A DNA stretch of 64,000 bases from Enterobacter sp. RHBSTW-00175 (GCF_013927005.1 NZ_CP055930.1:3720001-3784000), one strand, 5' to 3'. Positions 27,597-37,929 are shown, counted from the first letter of the stretch. The notes: generated by a model from the letters alone, not told the origin. Program-made: numbers and translations.

Positions 27597-28370
27597 ATGA
27601 GGTTCTCATTTCTTTCCCGGTTGATTACGCCCTGTATTATGTTTGTATTGCTGATTTTTTGTGGTCAGCAAGGGTACGTCATCATTAAAGATTATAAAAA
27701 AGTTACCACCAAGTTAGCTAATGCTGATAAACAGCCCAAAAAAAGTCGCCGTGAAGATAAAAACTTTGCACTTTTTACGGCTGCGATACGCCAGGTTAAC
27801 CAGTCGCAAGCGGTAAAAACACCGCTGGCTGCAGAGGTTGAAGGCATCGTAAGCAGTGACGACGCCTGGCTTTCCTTTGCCATGATCAAGACGTCTGGCG
27901 GGCAAAAAAGCTACCGAGAAGGCGAGACGCTCAGCGGTTTTAATGGTGCTTTTATCGAAGAGATTAATAAAGATAATGTGGTGGTTAATTACGAAGGTAC
28001 TACGCAGGTATTGGCATTAAAGAAACCTGATTACTTTAAAGGGGGCGTAGATAGCGGCCCGGTAACCAAATCGACAAAAGATGCTGGCGCTGACAGCCTG
28101 CATCTTGATGATTATCTGGTATTAAAGCCGTTAATCGAAAAAGGCCAGCTGGAAGGCTATAACCTTAATCCACGGAACGTATCATCTTTCTACAGCCATA
28201 CCGGGCTGGAAAAGGGAGATGTGGCGGTGAAAATTAATTCAGTCGATATGACCGAAGCGTCACAGGCGAAAAGTATTATTGCTAACTGGTCGAAAATGAA
28301 AGAGGCGGAGGTCGTCGTCAGGCGTCATGCTCACCTTGAAAATATTCGGATTAATGTTCTAAACAATTAA
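27597..28370 (+). CDS. gspC: Type II secretion inner-membrane protein GspC
   Basis: 257 residues linking the inner-membrane platform to the secretin. Short cytosolic tail, one helix (about 9-28, LITPCIMFVLLIFCG), a periplasmic homology region (about 75-145, including VEGIVSSDDAWLSFAMIK, SYREGETL and LALKKPDYF) that binds GspD, and a C-terminal PDZ-like domain (about 170-255, GLEKGDVAVKINSVDM). First gene of the rightward gsp operon. The start at 27597 is chosen because the hydrophobic segment follows at once. Confidence 0.9.
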   Translation: MRFSFLSRLITPCIMFVLLIFCGQQGYVIIKDYKKVTTKLANADKQPKKSRREDKNFALFTAAIRQVNQSQAVKTPLAAEVEGIVSSDDAWLSFAMIKTSGGQKSYREGETLSGFNGAFIEEINKDNVVVNYEGTTQVLALKKPDYFKGGVDSGPVTKSTKDAGADSLHLDDYLVLKPLIEKGQLEGYNLNPRNVSSFYSHTGLEKGDVAVKINSVDMTEASQAKSIIANWSKMKEAEVVVRRHAHLENIRINVLNN

Positions 28371-28383
28371 CAAGTGTACAGAC

Positions 28384-30312
28384 ATGAAGAAATTTCCATG
28401 GGCGTGCGTGGCGCTTACCGCATTGTCGTTATATTCCGGTTCGCTGTTTGCAGCAAACTTTAGCGCCAGTTTTAAAAATACCGATATTCGTGAATTTATC
28501 GATACGGTAGGTCGTAATTTAAATAAAACTATTCTGGTCGATCCTTCCGTTCAGGGAACGGTATCCGTCAGAACCTATAACGTGCTGACGGAAGATGAGT
28601 ACTACCAGTTCTTCCTGAGCGTGCTGGATCTGTACGGTTTGTCGGTGATCCCGATGGATAACGGTATGGTGAAAGTGGTGCGCTCAAGCGTGGCGCGTAC
28701 CGCAGGGGCCCCGATTGCCGACAGTAAAAATCCGGGCAAAGGGGATGAAATTATCACCCGCGTTGTGCGCATGGAAAATGTGCCTGTGCGTGAACTGGCT
28801 CCGCTTCTGCGCCAGCTCAACGATGCCTCGGGCATTGGCAACGTGGTGCATTTCGAGCCGTCTAATGTGCTGTTATTAACCGGTAAAGCCTCGGTGGTGA
28901 ACCGCCTGGTGGATCTGGTTGAGCGCGTCGATCGCTCCGGAATGCAGCGCCGTGAAATTGTCCCACTGCGTTATGCCTCGGCCAAAGAGCTTTCCGACAT
29001 GTTGAACAACCTCAACAACGAAGAGCAGAAAGGGCAAAACGCGCCGCAGTTGGCGACCAAAGTGGTGGCAGATGACGAAACCAACAGCCTGGTTATCAGC
29101 GGGTCGGAAGGTGCACGGGCACGTACCCGCTCGCTTATCGGCCAGCTGGATCGCGAGCAGAATAACGAAGGTAACACGCGTGTGTTCTACCTCAAGTATG
29201 CCAATGCCGCCAAAGTGGTTCCGGTTTTAACCGGGATTGGCGAACAGCTGAAAGACAAAGCGGGGGCGGCAAAAGCGAAAACCGCCACTGCGACAACAGA
29301 TCTGAATATTACGGCTGATGAATCCACCAACTCGCTGGTGATCACCGCCCAGCCAAACGTTATGAGCTCGCTGGAGAAGGTGATCGACAAGCTCGATATT
29401 CGTCGTCCACAGGTACTGGTCGAGGCGATCATTGCTGAAGTCCAGGACGGAAACGGACTGGATCTTGGCGTGCAGTGGACGGGTAAACACGGTGGGGTAC
29501 AGTTTGGGTCCACGGGCTTACCGATAAGCCAGGTGAAGAATGGCAACCTGAAAGGGGTGAGCTTCACCGGTATGGCAACCGGATTCTTCAACGGCGATTT
29601 CGGTGCGCTGATGACGGCACTCTCTACCGAAGGCAAAAACGACATTCTTTCCACACCGAGCGTGGTGACGCTGGATAACAAAGAAGCCTCGTTCAACGTC
29701 GGCCAGGATGTACCGGTGCTTTCCGGCTCGCAGACTACCAGCGGCGATAATGTCTTTAACTCCGTTGAACGTAAAACGGTCGGCACGAAGCTGAAGATTG
29801 TTCCGCAAATCAACGACGGCGACATGATTCACCTGAAGATTGAACAGGAAGTGTCCAGCGTGGATAACAGCGCCACGGAAGATGCCAGCCTCGGCCCAAC
29901 CTTCAACACGCGCACCATCAATAACGAAGTGATGGTGCACAGTGGCCAGACGGTTGTACTGGGCGGTCTGATGGAAAACGTCACCAAACAGTCGGTATCG
30001 AAAGTGCCGCTGCTGGGCGATATCCCGCTGGTGGGGCAGCTTTTCCGCTACACCTCGCAAGATACCTCTAAGCGCAATCTGATGGTCTTCATCCATACCA
30101 CCGTTCTGCGTGATGACGACAACTACAGCGCGGCAACCAAAGAACGTTACGACCAGATGCGTGCGCGCCAGCAGCAGCGTATTGAAGAGAAGAAACTGGG
30201 CATTGTTGCCCCCACGGATAACGCCGTGTTGCCTTCTTTCCCTGAACAGAGCGGCGTTGCACCGGTGAAAACCAGTAGCACCACTACCTCGCGCAATCCG
30301 TTTAAAGAGTAA
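28384..30312 (+). CDS. gspD: Type II secretion outer-membrane secretin GspD
   Basis: 642 residues, forming the 15-mer outer-membrane channel through which folded exoproteins leave. Signal peptide about 1-23 ([16 protein letters not shown]). N0 to N3 domains cover about 24-330 (N0 begins [19 protein letters not shown]); the secretin core lies at about 330-590 with [10 protein letters not shown], the gate region and [13 protein letters not shown]. The C-terminal S-domain (to RNPFKE) is where a pilotin would bind; no pilotin gene (gspS) is seen in this cluster. gspE follows after 14 bases. Confidence 0.95.
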   Translation: MKKFPWACVALTALSLYSGSLFAANFSASFKNTDIREFIDTVGRNLNKTILVDPSVQGTVSVRTYNVLTEDEYYQFFLSVLDLYGLSVIPMDNGMVKVVRSSVARTAGAPIADSKNPGKGDEIITRVVRMENVPVRELAPLLRQLNDASGIGNVVHFEPSNVLLLTGKASVVNRLVDLVERVDRSGMQRREIVPLRYASAKELSDMLNNLNNEEQKGQNAPQLATKVVADDETNSLVISGSEGARARTRSLIGQLDREQNNEGNTRVFYLKYANAAKVVPVLTGIGEQLKDKAGAAKAKTATATTDLNITADESTNSLVITAQPNVMSSLEKVIDKLDIRRPQVLVEAIIAEVQDGNGLDLGVQWTGKHGGVQFGSTGLPISQVKNGNLKGVSFTGMATGFFNGDFGALMTALSTEGKNDILSTPSVVTLDNKEASFNVGQDVPVLSGSQTTSGDNVFNSVERKTVGTKLKIVPQINDGDMIHLKIEQEVSSVDNSATEDASLGPTFNTRTINNEVMVHSGQTVVLGGLMENVTKQSVSKVPLLGDIPLVGQLFRYTSQDTSKRNLMVFIHTTVLRDDDNYSAATKERYDQMRARQQQRIEEKKLGIVAPTDNAVLPSFPEQSGVAPVKTSSTTTSRNPFKE

Positions 30313-30326
30313 GGCAGGGGCGTAAC

Positions 30327-31805
30327 GTGGACGAACTGAGTAAATTTCTGTGCAGCGGCAGCTACGCGAAAGACAACGGCATCCTGTTTTACAACGACGA
30401 TGTCTATGTCCGTGACGATGTACCGGCGTTTGCGCTGCTGGAAATGCGCCGGGTACTGGGACGTTCTTTTGTTCCCGTGACCCTGACGCCGGAATCATTT
30501 GAAGAGATGCTGGCGAAAATCTGGCAACAGAACAGCGGTGTCTCACAGCAGCTGGTTGACGACATGGATGCGGATATCGATCTGATGGCGTTAACCGAGG
30601 AGATCCCCGATAACGAGGATCTGCTGGATAACGACGAAAACTCGCCGGTGATCCGCCTGATCAACGCCATTCTTGGCGAGGCGGTAAAAGAGGGCGCGTC
30701 GGATATTCATATCGAAACTTTCGAACGCACGCTGAGTATCCGTTTTCGTGTCGATGGCGTGTTGCGACCGGTACTGCAACCCGCGCGAAAACTCGCGCCG
30801 CTGCTGGTCTCGCGTATCAAGGTGATGTCAAAACTCGATATCGCGGAAAAACGCCTTCCGCAGGATGGCCGTATTTCGCTGCGTATTGGCCGTAAGGCTA
30901 TCGACGTGCGTGTTTCCACCATTCCGTCGCAGTATGGCGAGCGCGTGGTCATGCGTTTACTCGATAAAAGTAACCTCAAGCCGGATATCAACAAGCTCGG
31001 CCTGATTGATGAAGAGCTGGAAAAGTTAAAAGGGCTGATTGACCGCCCGCACGGCATTATCCTGGTCACCGGACCGACAGGCTCCGGTAAAAGTACCACC
31101 CTGTACGCTATTCTTTCGGCGCTCAATGGCCATGAACGCAACATTCTGACCGTAGAAGACCCGATTGAATATGAGCTGGAAGGGGTGGGACAGACGCAGG
31201 TTAACCCGCGCGTGGACATGACCTTTGCCCGCGGGCTACGCGCAATCCTGCGCCAGGACCCGGATGTGGTGATGATCGGGGAAATTCGTGACGGCGAAAC
31301 TGCGCAAATTGCAGTGCAGGCGTCGCTAACCGGTCACCTGGTCATGTCTACGCTGCATACAAACAGCGCCGCAGGTGCGATTACACGTCTGCGGGATATG
31401 GGGCTGGAGTCATTTTTAATCGGTTCATCGTTGCTCGGTGTCATTGCCCAGCGTCTGGTGCGTCGGCTGTGTACTCACTGCCGCACGACCAGTCCGCTGG
31501 ACGACAATGAAAAAGTACTGTTCAGCTTTATGGAAACCCCGCCAAAGGCAATTTATCGCGCCGTGGGGTGTGAACATTGCCGCCAGAGCGGCTATCAGGG
31601 ACGTGCGGGCATTCATGAATTCCTGGTGGTAGACAGCACCATGCGTCGTGCCATTCATGAAGATAAAGATGAAATGTCCATCGAAACGCAGCTCTTTAAG
31701 CAGGCCTATAGCCTGCGGGAAAACGGCCTGCTGAAGGTGATTAGCGGCGTCACGTCACTTGAAGAAGTGATGCGGGTCACCGCCGAACGTGGAGGCGATG
31801 ACTGA
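30327..31805 (+). CDS. gspE: Type II secretion ATPase GspE
   Basis: 492-residue cytosolic hexameric ATPase that powers pseudopilus assembly. GTG start with AAGGCAGGGG upstream. N-terminal GspL-binding domain about 1-110; Walker [10 protein letters not shown] at 249-257; Asp box near [12 protein letters not shown]; Walker [13 protein letters not shown]; His box [11 protein letters not shown]. The tetracysteine zinc module is complete: C382/C385 (CTHC) and C415/C418 (CEHC). The stop overlaps the gspF start by one base. Confidence 0.96.
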   Translation: MDELSKFLCSGSYAKDNGILFYNDDVYVRDDVPAFALLEMRRVLGRSFVPVTLTPESFEEMLAKIWQQNSGVSQQLVDDMDADIDLMALTEEIPDNEDLLDNDENSPVIRLINAILGEAVKEGASDIHIETFERTLSIRFRVDGVLRPVLQPARKLAPLLVSRIKVMSKLDIAEKRLPQDGRISLRIGRKAIDVRVSTIPSQYGERVVMRLLDKSNLKPDINKLGLIDEELEKLKGLIDRPHGIILVTGPTGSGKSTTLYAILSALNGHERNILTVEDPIEYELEGVGQTQVNPRVDMTFARGLRAILRQDPDVVMIGEIRDGETAQIAVQASLTGHLVMSTLHTNSAAGAITRLRDMGLESFLIGSSLLGVIAQRLVRRLCTHCRTTSPLDDNEKVLFSFMETPPKAIYRAVGCEHCRQSGYQGRAGIHEFLVVDSTMRRAIHEDKDEMSIETQLFKQAYSLRENGLLKVISGVTSLEEVMRVTAERGGDD

Positions 31806-33016
31806 TGGCCTTCTACGCATGGACGGCAACGGACGCAGCGGGGAAAACCCGGCGCGGCACGTTGCAGGCCGAGGGGCAAAAGCAGGTTCGCCAGATGCTG
31901 CGTGAACAGAAGCTAATGCCCGTAAGTATTACCGAAACCCGCGAGAAGGCGGCGGCGGGGAAAGCCGCAACCGGCGCCAAACTCTCCACGCCTGTGCTGT
32001 CGATGTTTACCCGCCAGCTCTCTACGCTGGTCAATGCCGCATTGCCGCTGGAAAGCGCGCTAAAGGCTATTTCGAAACAGACGGAAGACAAAAAGCTGGC
32101 GTCGATGGTGGTGGAGATCCGCGAAAAAGTGGTGGAAGGGCATACGCTGTTTGACGCTTTTAGCCAGTTTCCGCGCACCTTCGACAAGCTCTATTGCACG
32201 CTGGTGATGGCGGGTGAGAAAACCGGGCATCTGGGCGATGTGCTGGAAAAGCTGGCGGAATACAACGAACAGCGCCAGAAAATGAAAAGTAAGCTAACGC
32301 AGGCGATGGTCTACCCGATCACCCTGACGGTGGTGGCGATTGCGGTGATCAGTATTCTGCTGGTGGCGGTGGTACCGCAGGTGATTGAACAATTCACCCA
32401 TATGAAACAGCAACTGCCGATAACCACCCGCACGCTTATCGCCGTGAGTGATTTTTTGCAGGCTTACGGGATTTATATCGCCGGCAGCCTGGCAGGAGCG
32501 TTTGTCGGGTTTAAAGCCTGGATCAGAAACGGCAAAAACCGCTTTCTGTGGCACAGCTGGCTGGTGAATGGCTCGCCGATTAAAAAGCTGGTGTGCGCCA
32601 TTAACAGCGCCCGCTACATCCGCACGCTGAGTATTTTACAGGCGAGTAGTGTCCCGCTGCTGGAGGGGATGTATATCGCGATGGATGGTATCGAAAACCT
32701 CCGCGCGCGACAGGTCCTGGAGCAGGCGGCCGATACCGTTCGCCAGGGGGCATCATTATATGCGGCACTGGAACAGGCGAAACTCTTCCCGCCAACCATG
32801 CTGTACATGATTGCCTCCGGTGAAGAGAGCGGTGAATTAGGCAACTTAATGGATCGCGCGGCAGAAAACCAGGAATCCGCGTTACAGCACCGCATTACAT
32901 TAACACTGTCGGTTTTTGAACCGGCGCTGGTGGTATCAATGGCGACGATAGTTTTATTTATCGTGCTGTCAATATTACAACCGCTTCTGGGTGATGCTGC
33001 CAACTTACTGATTTAG
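31805..33016 (+). CDS. gspF: Type II secretion platform protein GspF (3' end rewritten by IS1)
   Basis: Polytopic inner-membrane protein of 403 residues: two repeated GspF domains (about 65-190 and 270-390) and three membrane helices, the last near 370-392 (PALVVSMATIVLFIVLSI). IS1 is inserted after codon ILQPLL. The remaining codons GDAANLLI and the stop are read from the left end of IS1. Joining the sequence across the element restores QLNNMVG and a stop, so the ancestral protein had 402 residues and only the last seven are replaced. The helices and both domains are intact, so GspF itself may still work. Confidence 0.93.
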   Translation: MAFYAWTATDAAGKTRRGTLQAEGQKQVRQMLREQKLMPVSITETREKAAAGKAATGAKLSTPVLSMFTRQLSTLVNAALPLESALKAISKQTEDKKLASMVVEIREKVVEGHTLFDAFSQFPRTFDKLYCTLVMAGEKTGHLGDVLEKLAEYNEQRQKMKSKLTQAMVYPITLTVVAIAVISILLVAVVPQVIEQFTHMKQQLPITTRTLIAVSDFLQAYGIYIAGSLAGAFVGFKAWIRNGKNRFLWHSWLVNGSPIKKLVCAINSARYIRTLSILQASSVPLLEGMYIAMDGIENLRARQVLEQAADTVRQGASLYAALEQAKLFPPTMLYMIASGEESGELGNLMDRAAENQESALQHRITLTLSVFEPALVVSMATIVLFIVLSILQPLLGDAANLLI

Positions 33017-33044
33017 TGTATGATGGTGTTTTTGAGGTGCTCCA

Positions 33045-33320
33045 GTGGCTTCTGTTTCTATCAGCTGTCCCTCCTGTTCAGCTACTGACGGGGTGGTGCG
33101 TAACGGCAAAAGCACCGCCGGACATCAGCGCTATCTCTGCTCTCACTGCCGTAAAACATGGCAACTGCAGTTCACTTACACCGCTTCTCAACCCGGTACG
33201 CACCAGAAAATCATTGATATGGCCATGAATGGCGTTGGATGCCGGGCAACCGCCCGCATTATGGGCGTTGGCCTCAACACGATTTTCCGCCATTTAAAAA
33301 ACTCAGGCCGCAGTCGGTAA
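33045..33320 (+). CDS. insA: IS1 protein InsA
   Basis: 91 residues, the size of IS1 InsA. Zinc-finger motif [10 protein letters not shown]...CSHC at the N-terminus and a helix-turn-helix after it; alone it is a DNA-binding repressor of transposition. GTG start. A6C slippery heptamer AAAAAAC at 33296-33302 allows -1 frameshifting into insB to make the InsAB' transposase. Confidence 0.96.
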   Translation: MASVSISCPSCSATDGVVRNGKSTAGHQRYLCSHCRKTWQLQFTYTASQPGTHQKIIDMAMNGVGCRATARIMGVGLNTIFRHLKNSGRSR

Positions 33321-33742
33321 CCTCGCGCATACAGCCGGGCAGTGACGTCATCGTCTGCGCGGAAATGGACGAACAGTGGGGATACGTCGGGGCTAAATCG
33401 CGCCAGCGCTGGCTGTTTTACGCGTATGACAGGCTCCGGAAGACGGTTGTTGCGCACGTATTCGGTGAACGCACTATGGCGACGCTGGGGCGTCTTATGA
33501 GCCTGCTGTCACCCTTTGACGTGGTGATATGGATGACGGATGGCTGGCCGCTGTATGAATCCCGCCTGAAGGGAAAGCTGCACGTAATCAGCAAGCGATA
33601 TACGCAGCGAATTGAGCGGCATAACCTGAATCTGAGGCAGCACCTGGCACGGCTGGGACGGAAGTCGCTGTCGTTCTCAAAATCGGTGGAGCTGCATGAC
33701 AAAGTCATCGGGCATTATCTGAACATAAAACACTATCAATAA
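33239..33742 (+). CDS. insB: IS1 transposase part InsB (InsAB' by -1 frameshift)
   Basis: 167-residue frame carrying the DDE-type catalytic domain of IS1 transposase, with [28 protein letters not shown] and the C-terminal [18 protein letters not shown]. The frame is complete, ending 15 bases before the right end of IS1. The working enzyme is produced by frameshifting from insA at 33296-33302. Confidence 0.96.
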   Translation: MPGNRPHYGRWPQHDFPPFKKLRPQSVTSRIQPGSDVIVCAEMDEQWGYVGAKSRQRWLFYAYDRLRKTVVAHVFGERTMATLGRLMSLLSPFDVVIWMTDGWPLYESRLKGKLHVISKRYTQRIERHNLNLRQHLARLGRKSLSFSKSVELHDKVIGHYLNIKHYQ

Positions 33743-33794
33743 GTTGGAGTCATTACCCCGCTTCTGCAACTTAATAACATGGTAGGTTAATTAA

Positions 33795-34244
33795 ATGGCT
33801 ATAAAACGTAAAAACCTGGCTCGCCAGGCGGGCTTCACTTTGCTCGAATTAATGGTGGTAATTGTTATTCTCGGCGTTCTGGCGAGTATGGTCGTACCCA
33901 ACTTAATGGGCAATAAAGAAAAAGCGGATGCCCAGAAAGCAACCAGCGATATTGTTGCGCTCGAAGGTTCACTCGATATGTATAAGCTGGATAACCACCG
34001 TTATCCAACCACCGAACAAGGCTTGCAGGCACTGGTGACAAAGCCTGAGATTGCGCCAATCCCAAATGGCTACCGCGCTGATGGCTATATCCGCCGCCTG
34101 CCACAAGACCCGTGGGGAAGTGATTATCTGCTGGTCAGCCCGGGTGAACACGGCGCTGTAGACGTATTTTCTGCGGGCCCGGACGGTGAAGCGAACACCG
34201 CAGATGACATCACAAACTGGTCACTCGACAAACAAGCAAAATAA
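33795..34244 (+). CDS. gspG: Major pseudopilin GspG
   Basis: 149 residues. The prepilin peptidase site is AG-FTLLELMVVIVILGVLA: cleavage after the Gly in RQAGFTLLE, Glu5 of the mature protein is present. The C-terminal half holds the GspG calcium loop region (DPWGSDYLLVSPG, SAGPDGEANTADDI). It builds the pseudopilus shaft. The gene lies 37 bases after the IS1 right end; its ribosome-binding site (GGTAGGTTAATTAA region) is untouched, but transcription must cross IS1 or start within it. The stop overlaps gspH by one base. Confidence 0.96.
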   Translation: MAIKRKNLARQAGFTLLELMVVIVILGVLASMVVPNLMGNKEKADAQKATSDIVALEGSLDMYKLDNHRYPTTEQGLQALVTKPEIAPIPNGYRADGYIRRLPQDPWGSDYLLVSPGEHGAVDVFSAGPDGEANTADDITNWSLDKQAK

Positions 34245-34729
34245 TGAAAAAGCAACGCGGCTTTACATTGCTGGAAATTATTCTGGCGCTGGTGATATTT
34301 GCCAGTTGCGCCATGATGGTGGTGTCAACAATACCGTCACGCAGCGGTGCGGATATATTTGGCCAGCAATTAAAAGCCCTTGTGGATTATGGTTCCGATC
34401 GTGCAGTGATGGACGGAAATATCGTCGGGCTGGTTATCACGGCTGAAAAATATCAGCTGGTGACGCTTGAAGAGAAAAATGGCGAGCGGCACTGGGTGCC
34501 ATTATCTGCCGGGCGAATTACCACCCGTGGGGATTTTCCCGAAGAGATGCACGTTTCGCTTTCCCCGCAGCGACTGGCCGCCACGACAGATGCCGAGCCG
34601 CAAATCGTCTTTCTGCCTGACGGGGAGATCGGCCGTTTTACGCTTGCGTTGCAAAGTTACGATAAACAGCACCATTTCCGCGTGGTGTCGCAGGGCGCGG
34701 CGCCCGTTTCGGTGGAGAACGATGACTAA
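34244..34729 (+). CDS. gspH: Minor pseudopilin GspH
   Basis: 161 residues. N-terminal prepilin motif KKQRGFTLLEIILALVIF with cleavage after Gly and Glu5 of the mature chain, followed by a beta-rich GspH domain. Part of the pseudopilus tip complex region with GspI, J and K. Starts in the gspG stop (TAATG) and overlaps gspI by eight bases. Confidence 0.93.
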   Translation: MKKQRGFTLLEIILALVIFASCAMMVVSTIPSRSGADIFGQQLKALVDYGSDRAVMDGNIVGLVITAEKYQLVTLEEKNGERHWVPLSAGRITTRGDFPEEMHVSLSPQRLAATTDAEPQIVFLPDGEIGRFTLALQSYDKQHHFRVVSQGAAPVSVENDD

Positions 34730-35102
34730 ACGCAGAACGACGCAAAAAGGCATGACGCTGCTGGAGGTGATGGTCGCGCTGGTTATCTTCTCCACCGCCG
34801 CGCTGGCGCTGATGAACTCCGTCTCCCTTAACGTGCGCTTTACCCACGGCCTTGCCGAAACATTGCAGGCCAGCTGGGTGGCCGAAAACCAGCTGGCGGA
34901 AGCACAGCTCAGCAAAAGCGATTTCCCGGATGCTGAAGAACAGGGCACGGAGCTGATGGGCGGGCGCAGCTGGAACTGGCAAAAGCAGCGGGTAAAAACC
35001 GCCAGCAATGTCTGGGCCAACGAAATCCGCGTCTATGCCGAAGGCGATGAAAGCCAGCCGGTGATAGCGCTGCGTATTATTCCGCCAGGAGAGATCAAGT
35101 GA
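34722..35102 (+). CDS. gspI: Minor pseudopilin GspI
   Basis: 126 residues with prepilin motif QKGMTLLEVMVALVIFST (cleavage after Gly, Glu5 present). It nucleates the GspI-J-K tip. The frame is open upstream into gspH, but the ATG at 34722 puts the motif at the right place. Overlaps gspH by 8 and gspJ by 4 bases. Confidence 0.94.
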   Translation: MTKRRTTQKGMTLLEVMVALVIFSTAALALMNSVSLNVRFTHGLAETLQASWVAENQLAEAQLSKSDFPDAEEQGTELMGGRSWNWQKQRVKTASNVWANEIRVYAEGDESQPVIALRIIPPGEIK

Positions 35103-35761
35103 AAAACACGCAACGTCAGCGCGGTTTCACCCTGCTGGAGATCATGATTGCACTCACTATTTTTGCGGTGATCAGCACGCTCGCCTGGCAAATTCTGGAC
35201 GGCGCGATGCGTACCAGCTCGGCAACAGATGCCAGCGCGGCAAAGCTTAACCAGGTTCAGCGCGCCTGGAGCCTGATGGAGCGCGATTTCTTTCAGCTTC
35301 AGGCGCGCGCGCCGCGTAATGAGCCGGATGTGTTCCGGCAGGATGAGAACGCCATCGAATTGACCACGCTCAACGGCGTGAGCGGAACGGTGCAGCTGGA
35401 GCGTGTGCGCTGGCGGCTGGAAGAGGGGGTTTTGTACCGCGATGTCTGGCCCGCTATCGATGGCCCGGAAAATATAAAACCGGATGAAGTGCCCGTTGTG
35501 CATGAGGTGAAGTCGATGCAGTGGCGTTTTTACCTTAAGGGCTGGCAGAAAAGCTGGACGGATAACACCCATCAGCCGGAAGGGGTTGAGCTGAGCCTGA
35601 CGATGGAAAATGGCAATACCTGGCGCTGGGTATTCACCACCCCCGGGGATATGCCTGAGGTCGCGGCTGCCCCGGAGAAAAAAGATGAGCAAGCACCGGC
35701 AGCACCTGGCGCAGTGCCAGCACCAACGGCGCCGCCGGTTGCCACAGGAGCAGAGCCATGA
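35099..35761 (+). CDS. gspJ: Minor pseudopilin GspJ
   Basis: 220 residues starting at GTG in the gspI stop region. Prepilin motif RQRGFTLLEIMIALTIFAV. After the GspJ fold (to about residue 185) there is an Ala/Pro-rich tail (EQAPAAPGAVPAPTAPP), longer than in the E. coli protein as I recall. Overlaps gspK by four bases. Confidence 0.93.
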   Translation: MKNTQRQRGFTLLEIMIALTIFAVISTLAWQILDGAMRTSSATDASAAKLNQVQRAWSLMERDFFQLQARAPRNEPDVFRQDENAIELTTLNGVSGTVQLERVRWRLEEGVLYRDVWPAIDGPENIKPDEVPVVHEVKSMQWRFYLKGWQKSWTDNTHQPEGVELSLTMENGNTWRWVFTTPGDMPEVAAAPEKKDEQAPAAPGAVPAPTAPPVATGAEP

Positions 35762-36768
35762 GTCGGGTGAACAAACAGCGAGGCGTTGCCCTGCTGGTGG
35801 TGTTGATCCTGCTGGTGATGATGTCAGCGCTGGCGGCCAAAATCAGCCAGCAGTTCTGCCGCAATCTGCAAAAAACGCACTACCAGGTGAGTCAGCAGCA
35901 GTTGCGCTGGGCCATGCTGGCGCAGGAGAAGGTGGTCAAAGACACCCTGCAAACCGATGCCAGCGGTGAAAGTAAAGCGCTGGCACCCGAGGGTGACTGG
36001 CATCAGCCGCTGGAGACCCAGGGCGATAACTACACGGTGGTGAGCCAGGTTGACGATGCGCAGGACTGTTTCAACGTCAATAACCTGCTGGCCGTCGACA
36101 CATCCGCTCAGGCGCAAAACGCGCCTGCTGTGGTGGAAAAGCCGCGCAAAGAGCAGATTGTTGAGCAAATTCTGACCGATGGCGGTATCAGCCAGACCTC
36201 CGCCGAAGAGGTCTATCTCCAGCTGGCGGATTACCTCGATGGTGATAGCACCACGGTTAAAGAGGGTGCTGAAATTGACGCCTGGGCAGGGGTTGTCCCG
36301 GCGCGGCAGCCCGCGAATCAGATGATGCGCAACATTGCAGAAATCAAGCTGCTGCCGGCGTTCCCCGCATCGGCGTATTCGAAAGTCAGCACGCTGTTGT
36401 GCGCGCTGCCAGACATGGCCGCGAAGGTGGACGTGAATACCCTCAAACCGGAAAACGCAGCCGTTCTGGCAGCGCTCTTCCCGGGGAAGTTAACGGAAGA
36501 TGACGCCGCCCGACTGCTTGATGCCCGTCCCGAAGGGGGCTGGGAAAGCGTTGAGGCGTTCAGCAAAGCACTGGAGCAAAACTTCCCGCAGTTAAAAGAC
36601 GATTTGCCGCAGGTTGCAGAGCAGATAGCCATCAATAGCCGCTATTTTCGCGTCAACTATACCGGCAACACTGACGATTTAACGCTTCGCGTGGTCAGCC
36701 AGCTTCAGGTTAATAACGAAGCCGGCGAGATTGTGACGTGGCAACGTCGTTACCGAATGATTGAATAA
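35758..36768 (+). CDS. gspK: Minor pseudopilin GspK
   Basis: 336 residues, the large cap of the pseudopilus. Prepilin-like N-terminus NKQRGVALLVVLILLVMMSAL, which lacks Glu5, as is usual for GspK. The large alpha-helical domain and two calcium-site regions follow (DDAQDCFNVNNLL; DGDSTTVKEGAEIDAW). gspL starts 15 bases later. Confidence 0.94.
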   Translation: MSRVNKQRGVALLVVLILLVMMSALAAKISQQFCRNLQKTHYQVSQQQLRWAMLAQEKVVKDTLQTDASGESKALAPEGDWHQPLETQGDNYTVVSQVDDAQDCFNVNNLLAVDTSAQAQNAPAVVEKPRKEQIVEQILTDGGISQTSAEEVYLQLADYLDGDSTTVKEGAEIDAWAGVVPARQPANQMMRNIAEIKLLPAFPASAYSKVSTLLCALPDMAAKVDVNTLKPENAAVLAALFPGKLTEDDAARLLDARPEGGWESVEAFSKALEQNFPQLKDDLPQVAEQIAINSRYFRVNYTGNTDDLTLRVVSQLQVNNEAGEIVTWQRRYRMIE

Positions 36769-36783
36769 CAAAAGTCGATATCT

Positions 36784-37929
36784 ATGAAACAGGTACTTTT
36801 TATTCGTCCCGACAGCCGCGAGGACGGGAAACTATGGTGGTGCGAATCCGGTAGCCAGCAGGTTGAAGCGCTGGATAACCTGGCAGAACTCAGCTCACTT
36901 GCCAGTCATTCTCTGGCCGCTCGCGTGTGCTTATTGCTCCCGACGAGCGACATGATCTTCCGCCACTTTACGCTACCTAAAAAAGGCATGGCATCGCCGG
37001 GCACGGCGTTCTCATGGATGGCGGAAGAGACATTAATTGGCGAGGTGGACAACCTTCACTGGACGGTGCTTAACAAAAAAGGGCGTGAAGTGGATGCCGT
37101 GGCGATCGATGCCACGCGCCTGCGCCAGTGGCTTGCCTGTTTTCGCGAAGTGGGCTTAAACGTCATCCAGGCGTTACCGGATGCCTGGCTGCTGCCTTGC
37201 ACCACGGGCGGCAGCACGGTTGTTGCACTGGAAGATAACTACTGGCTGCGTCTGGCTCCGGCTTCTGCCTGCGAGGTGGATGGCGCACTGCTCCCGATGC
37301 TGATGCAGAAAACGGGCGAAAGCGAAGTGCGTTGCTACGGTGATGTTCCGCACGGTATTGACGTGGATGAATCTTTGCCGTGGCAGCACCCGCTGGCGCT
37401 GATCCAGCCCCAGTGGCAGGCTTGTAAGATCAATGTGTTGCACGGCGAGTTCAGTTCGCGGGGCGCGCAAAAAGGGGTAACGAAAGGCGTAAAGGCGATG
37501 ATCGTTGCCGCCGGTTTGCTGTCGCTCGGCTTGCTGTTAGGCCCGCGTGTGGCGATGGCCTGGATGCTGGTGCAGGAAGAAAACCAGGTTCAGCAGGAGA
37601 TTGTGCAGGTTTACCAGCACCACTTCCCCAGTATGCGTCAGCAGACCAACATCAAATACCATTTTGGCCAGAATATTAAGAAACAGCGTAAGGGGATCTT
37701 CCTGCAACTGGATGAGCTGGAAAAAGCGAAACAGGCCGTGCCGTCGCTGGAAATTAATGCACTGGAATATGATGCGACGCAAGGCGTTCTGACCCTGAGC
37801 GTCAGTGCGGAAAGCCCGCAGGCATCACAGGAGTTCGTTAACCAGACGCGCGCTAATTTTGATTTTGCTCTACAGCCAGTTTCAAAAGAGGCGCCTTATA
37901 CCGCGATGATCACAGGGAAATATAAATGA
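36784..37929 (+). CDS. gspL: Type II secretion protein GspL
   Basis: 381 residues, bitopic inner-membrane protein. The cytosolic actin-like domain (about 1-235) recruits GspE; one helix lies at about 240-262 (AMIVAAGLLSLGLLLGPRVAMAW); the periplasmic ferredoxin-like domain covers about 290-381 and contacts GspM. Overlaps gspM by four bases. Confidence 0.94.
   Translation: MKQVLFIRPDSREDGKLWWCESGSQQVEALDNLAELSSLASHSLAARVCLLLPTSDMIFRHFTLPKKGMASPGTAFSWMAEETLIGEVDNLHWTVLNKKGREVDAVAIDATRLRQWLACFREVGLNVIQALPDAWLLPCTTGGSTVVALEDNYWLRLAPASACEVDGALLPMLMQKTGESEVRCYGDVPHGIDVDESLPWQHPLALIQPQWQACKINVLHGEFSSRGAQKGVTKGVKAMIVAAGLLSLGLLLGPRVAMAWMLVQEENQVQQEIVQVYQHHFPSMRQQTNIKYHFGQNIKKQRKGIFLQLDELEKAKQAVPSLEINALEYDATQGVLTLSVSAESPQASQEFVNQTRANFDFALQPVSKEAPYTAMITGKYK

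Larger units (their letters stand above)
32990..33757 (+). mobile_element. IS1 (768 bp, intact) with 9-bp target duplication
   Basis: Exactly 768 bp, ending in the imperfect 23-bp inverted repeats of IS1 (GGTGATGCTGCCAACTTACT at the left, the complement of GGTAATGACTCCAACTTATT at the right). The 9-bp target CCGCTTCTG is present on both sides (32981-32989 and 33758-33766) without change, which points to a recent insertion. It is oriented with the gsp operon, between the body of gspF and gspG. IS1 insertions are usually polar on downstream genes, here gspG-O. Confidence 0.98.

Noticed and set aside
27491..27688. 65-codon frame in the gspA-gspC gap overlapping gspC
   Set aside because: Out of frame with gspC, no convincing ribosome-binding site, no recognisable domain.
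29518..30546. 342-codon open frame opposite gspD/gspE
   Set aside because: Antisense to two conserved genes, across their junction, with no motifs.
33016..33228. Small plus-strand frame inside IS1 beginning at the gspF stop
   Set aside because: Out of frame with insA and explained by IS1 sequence.
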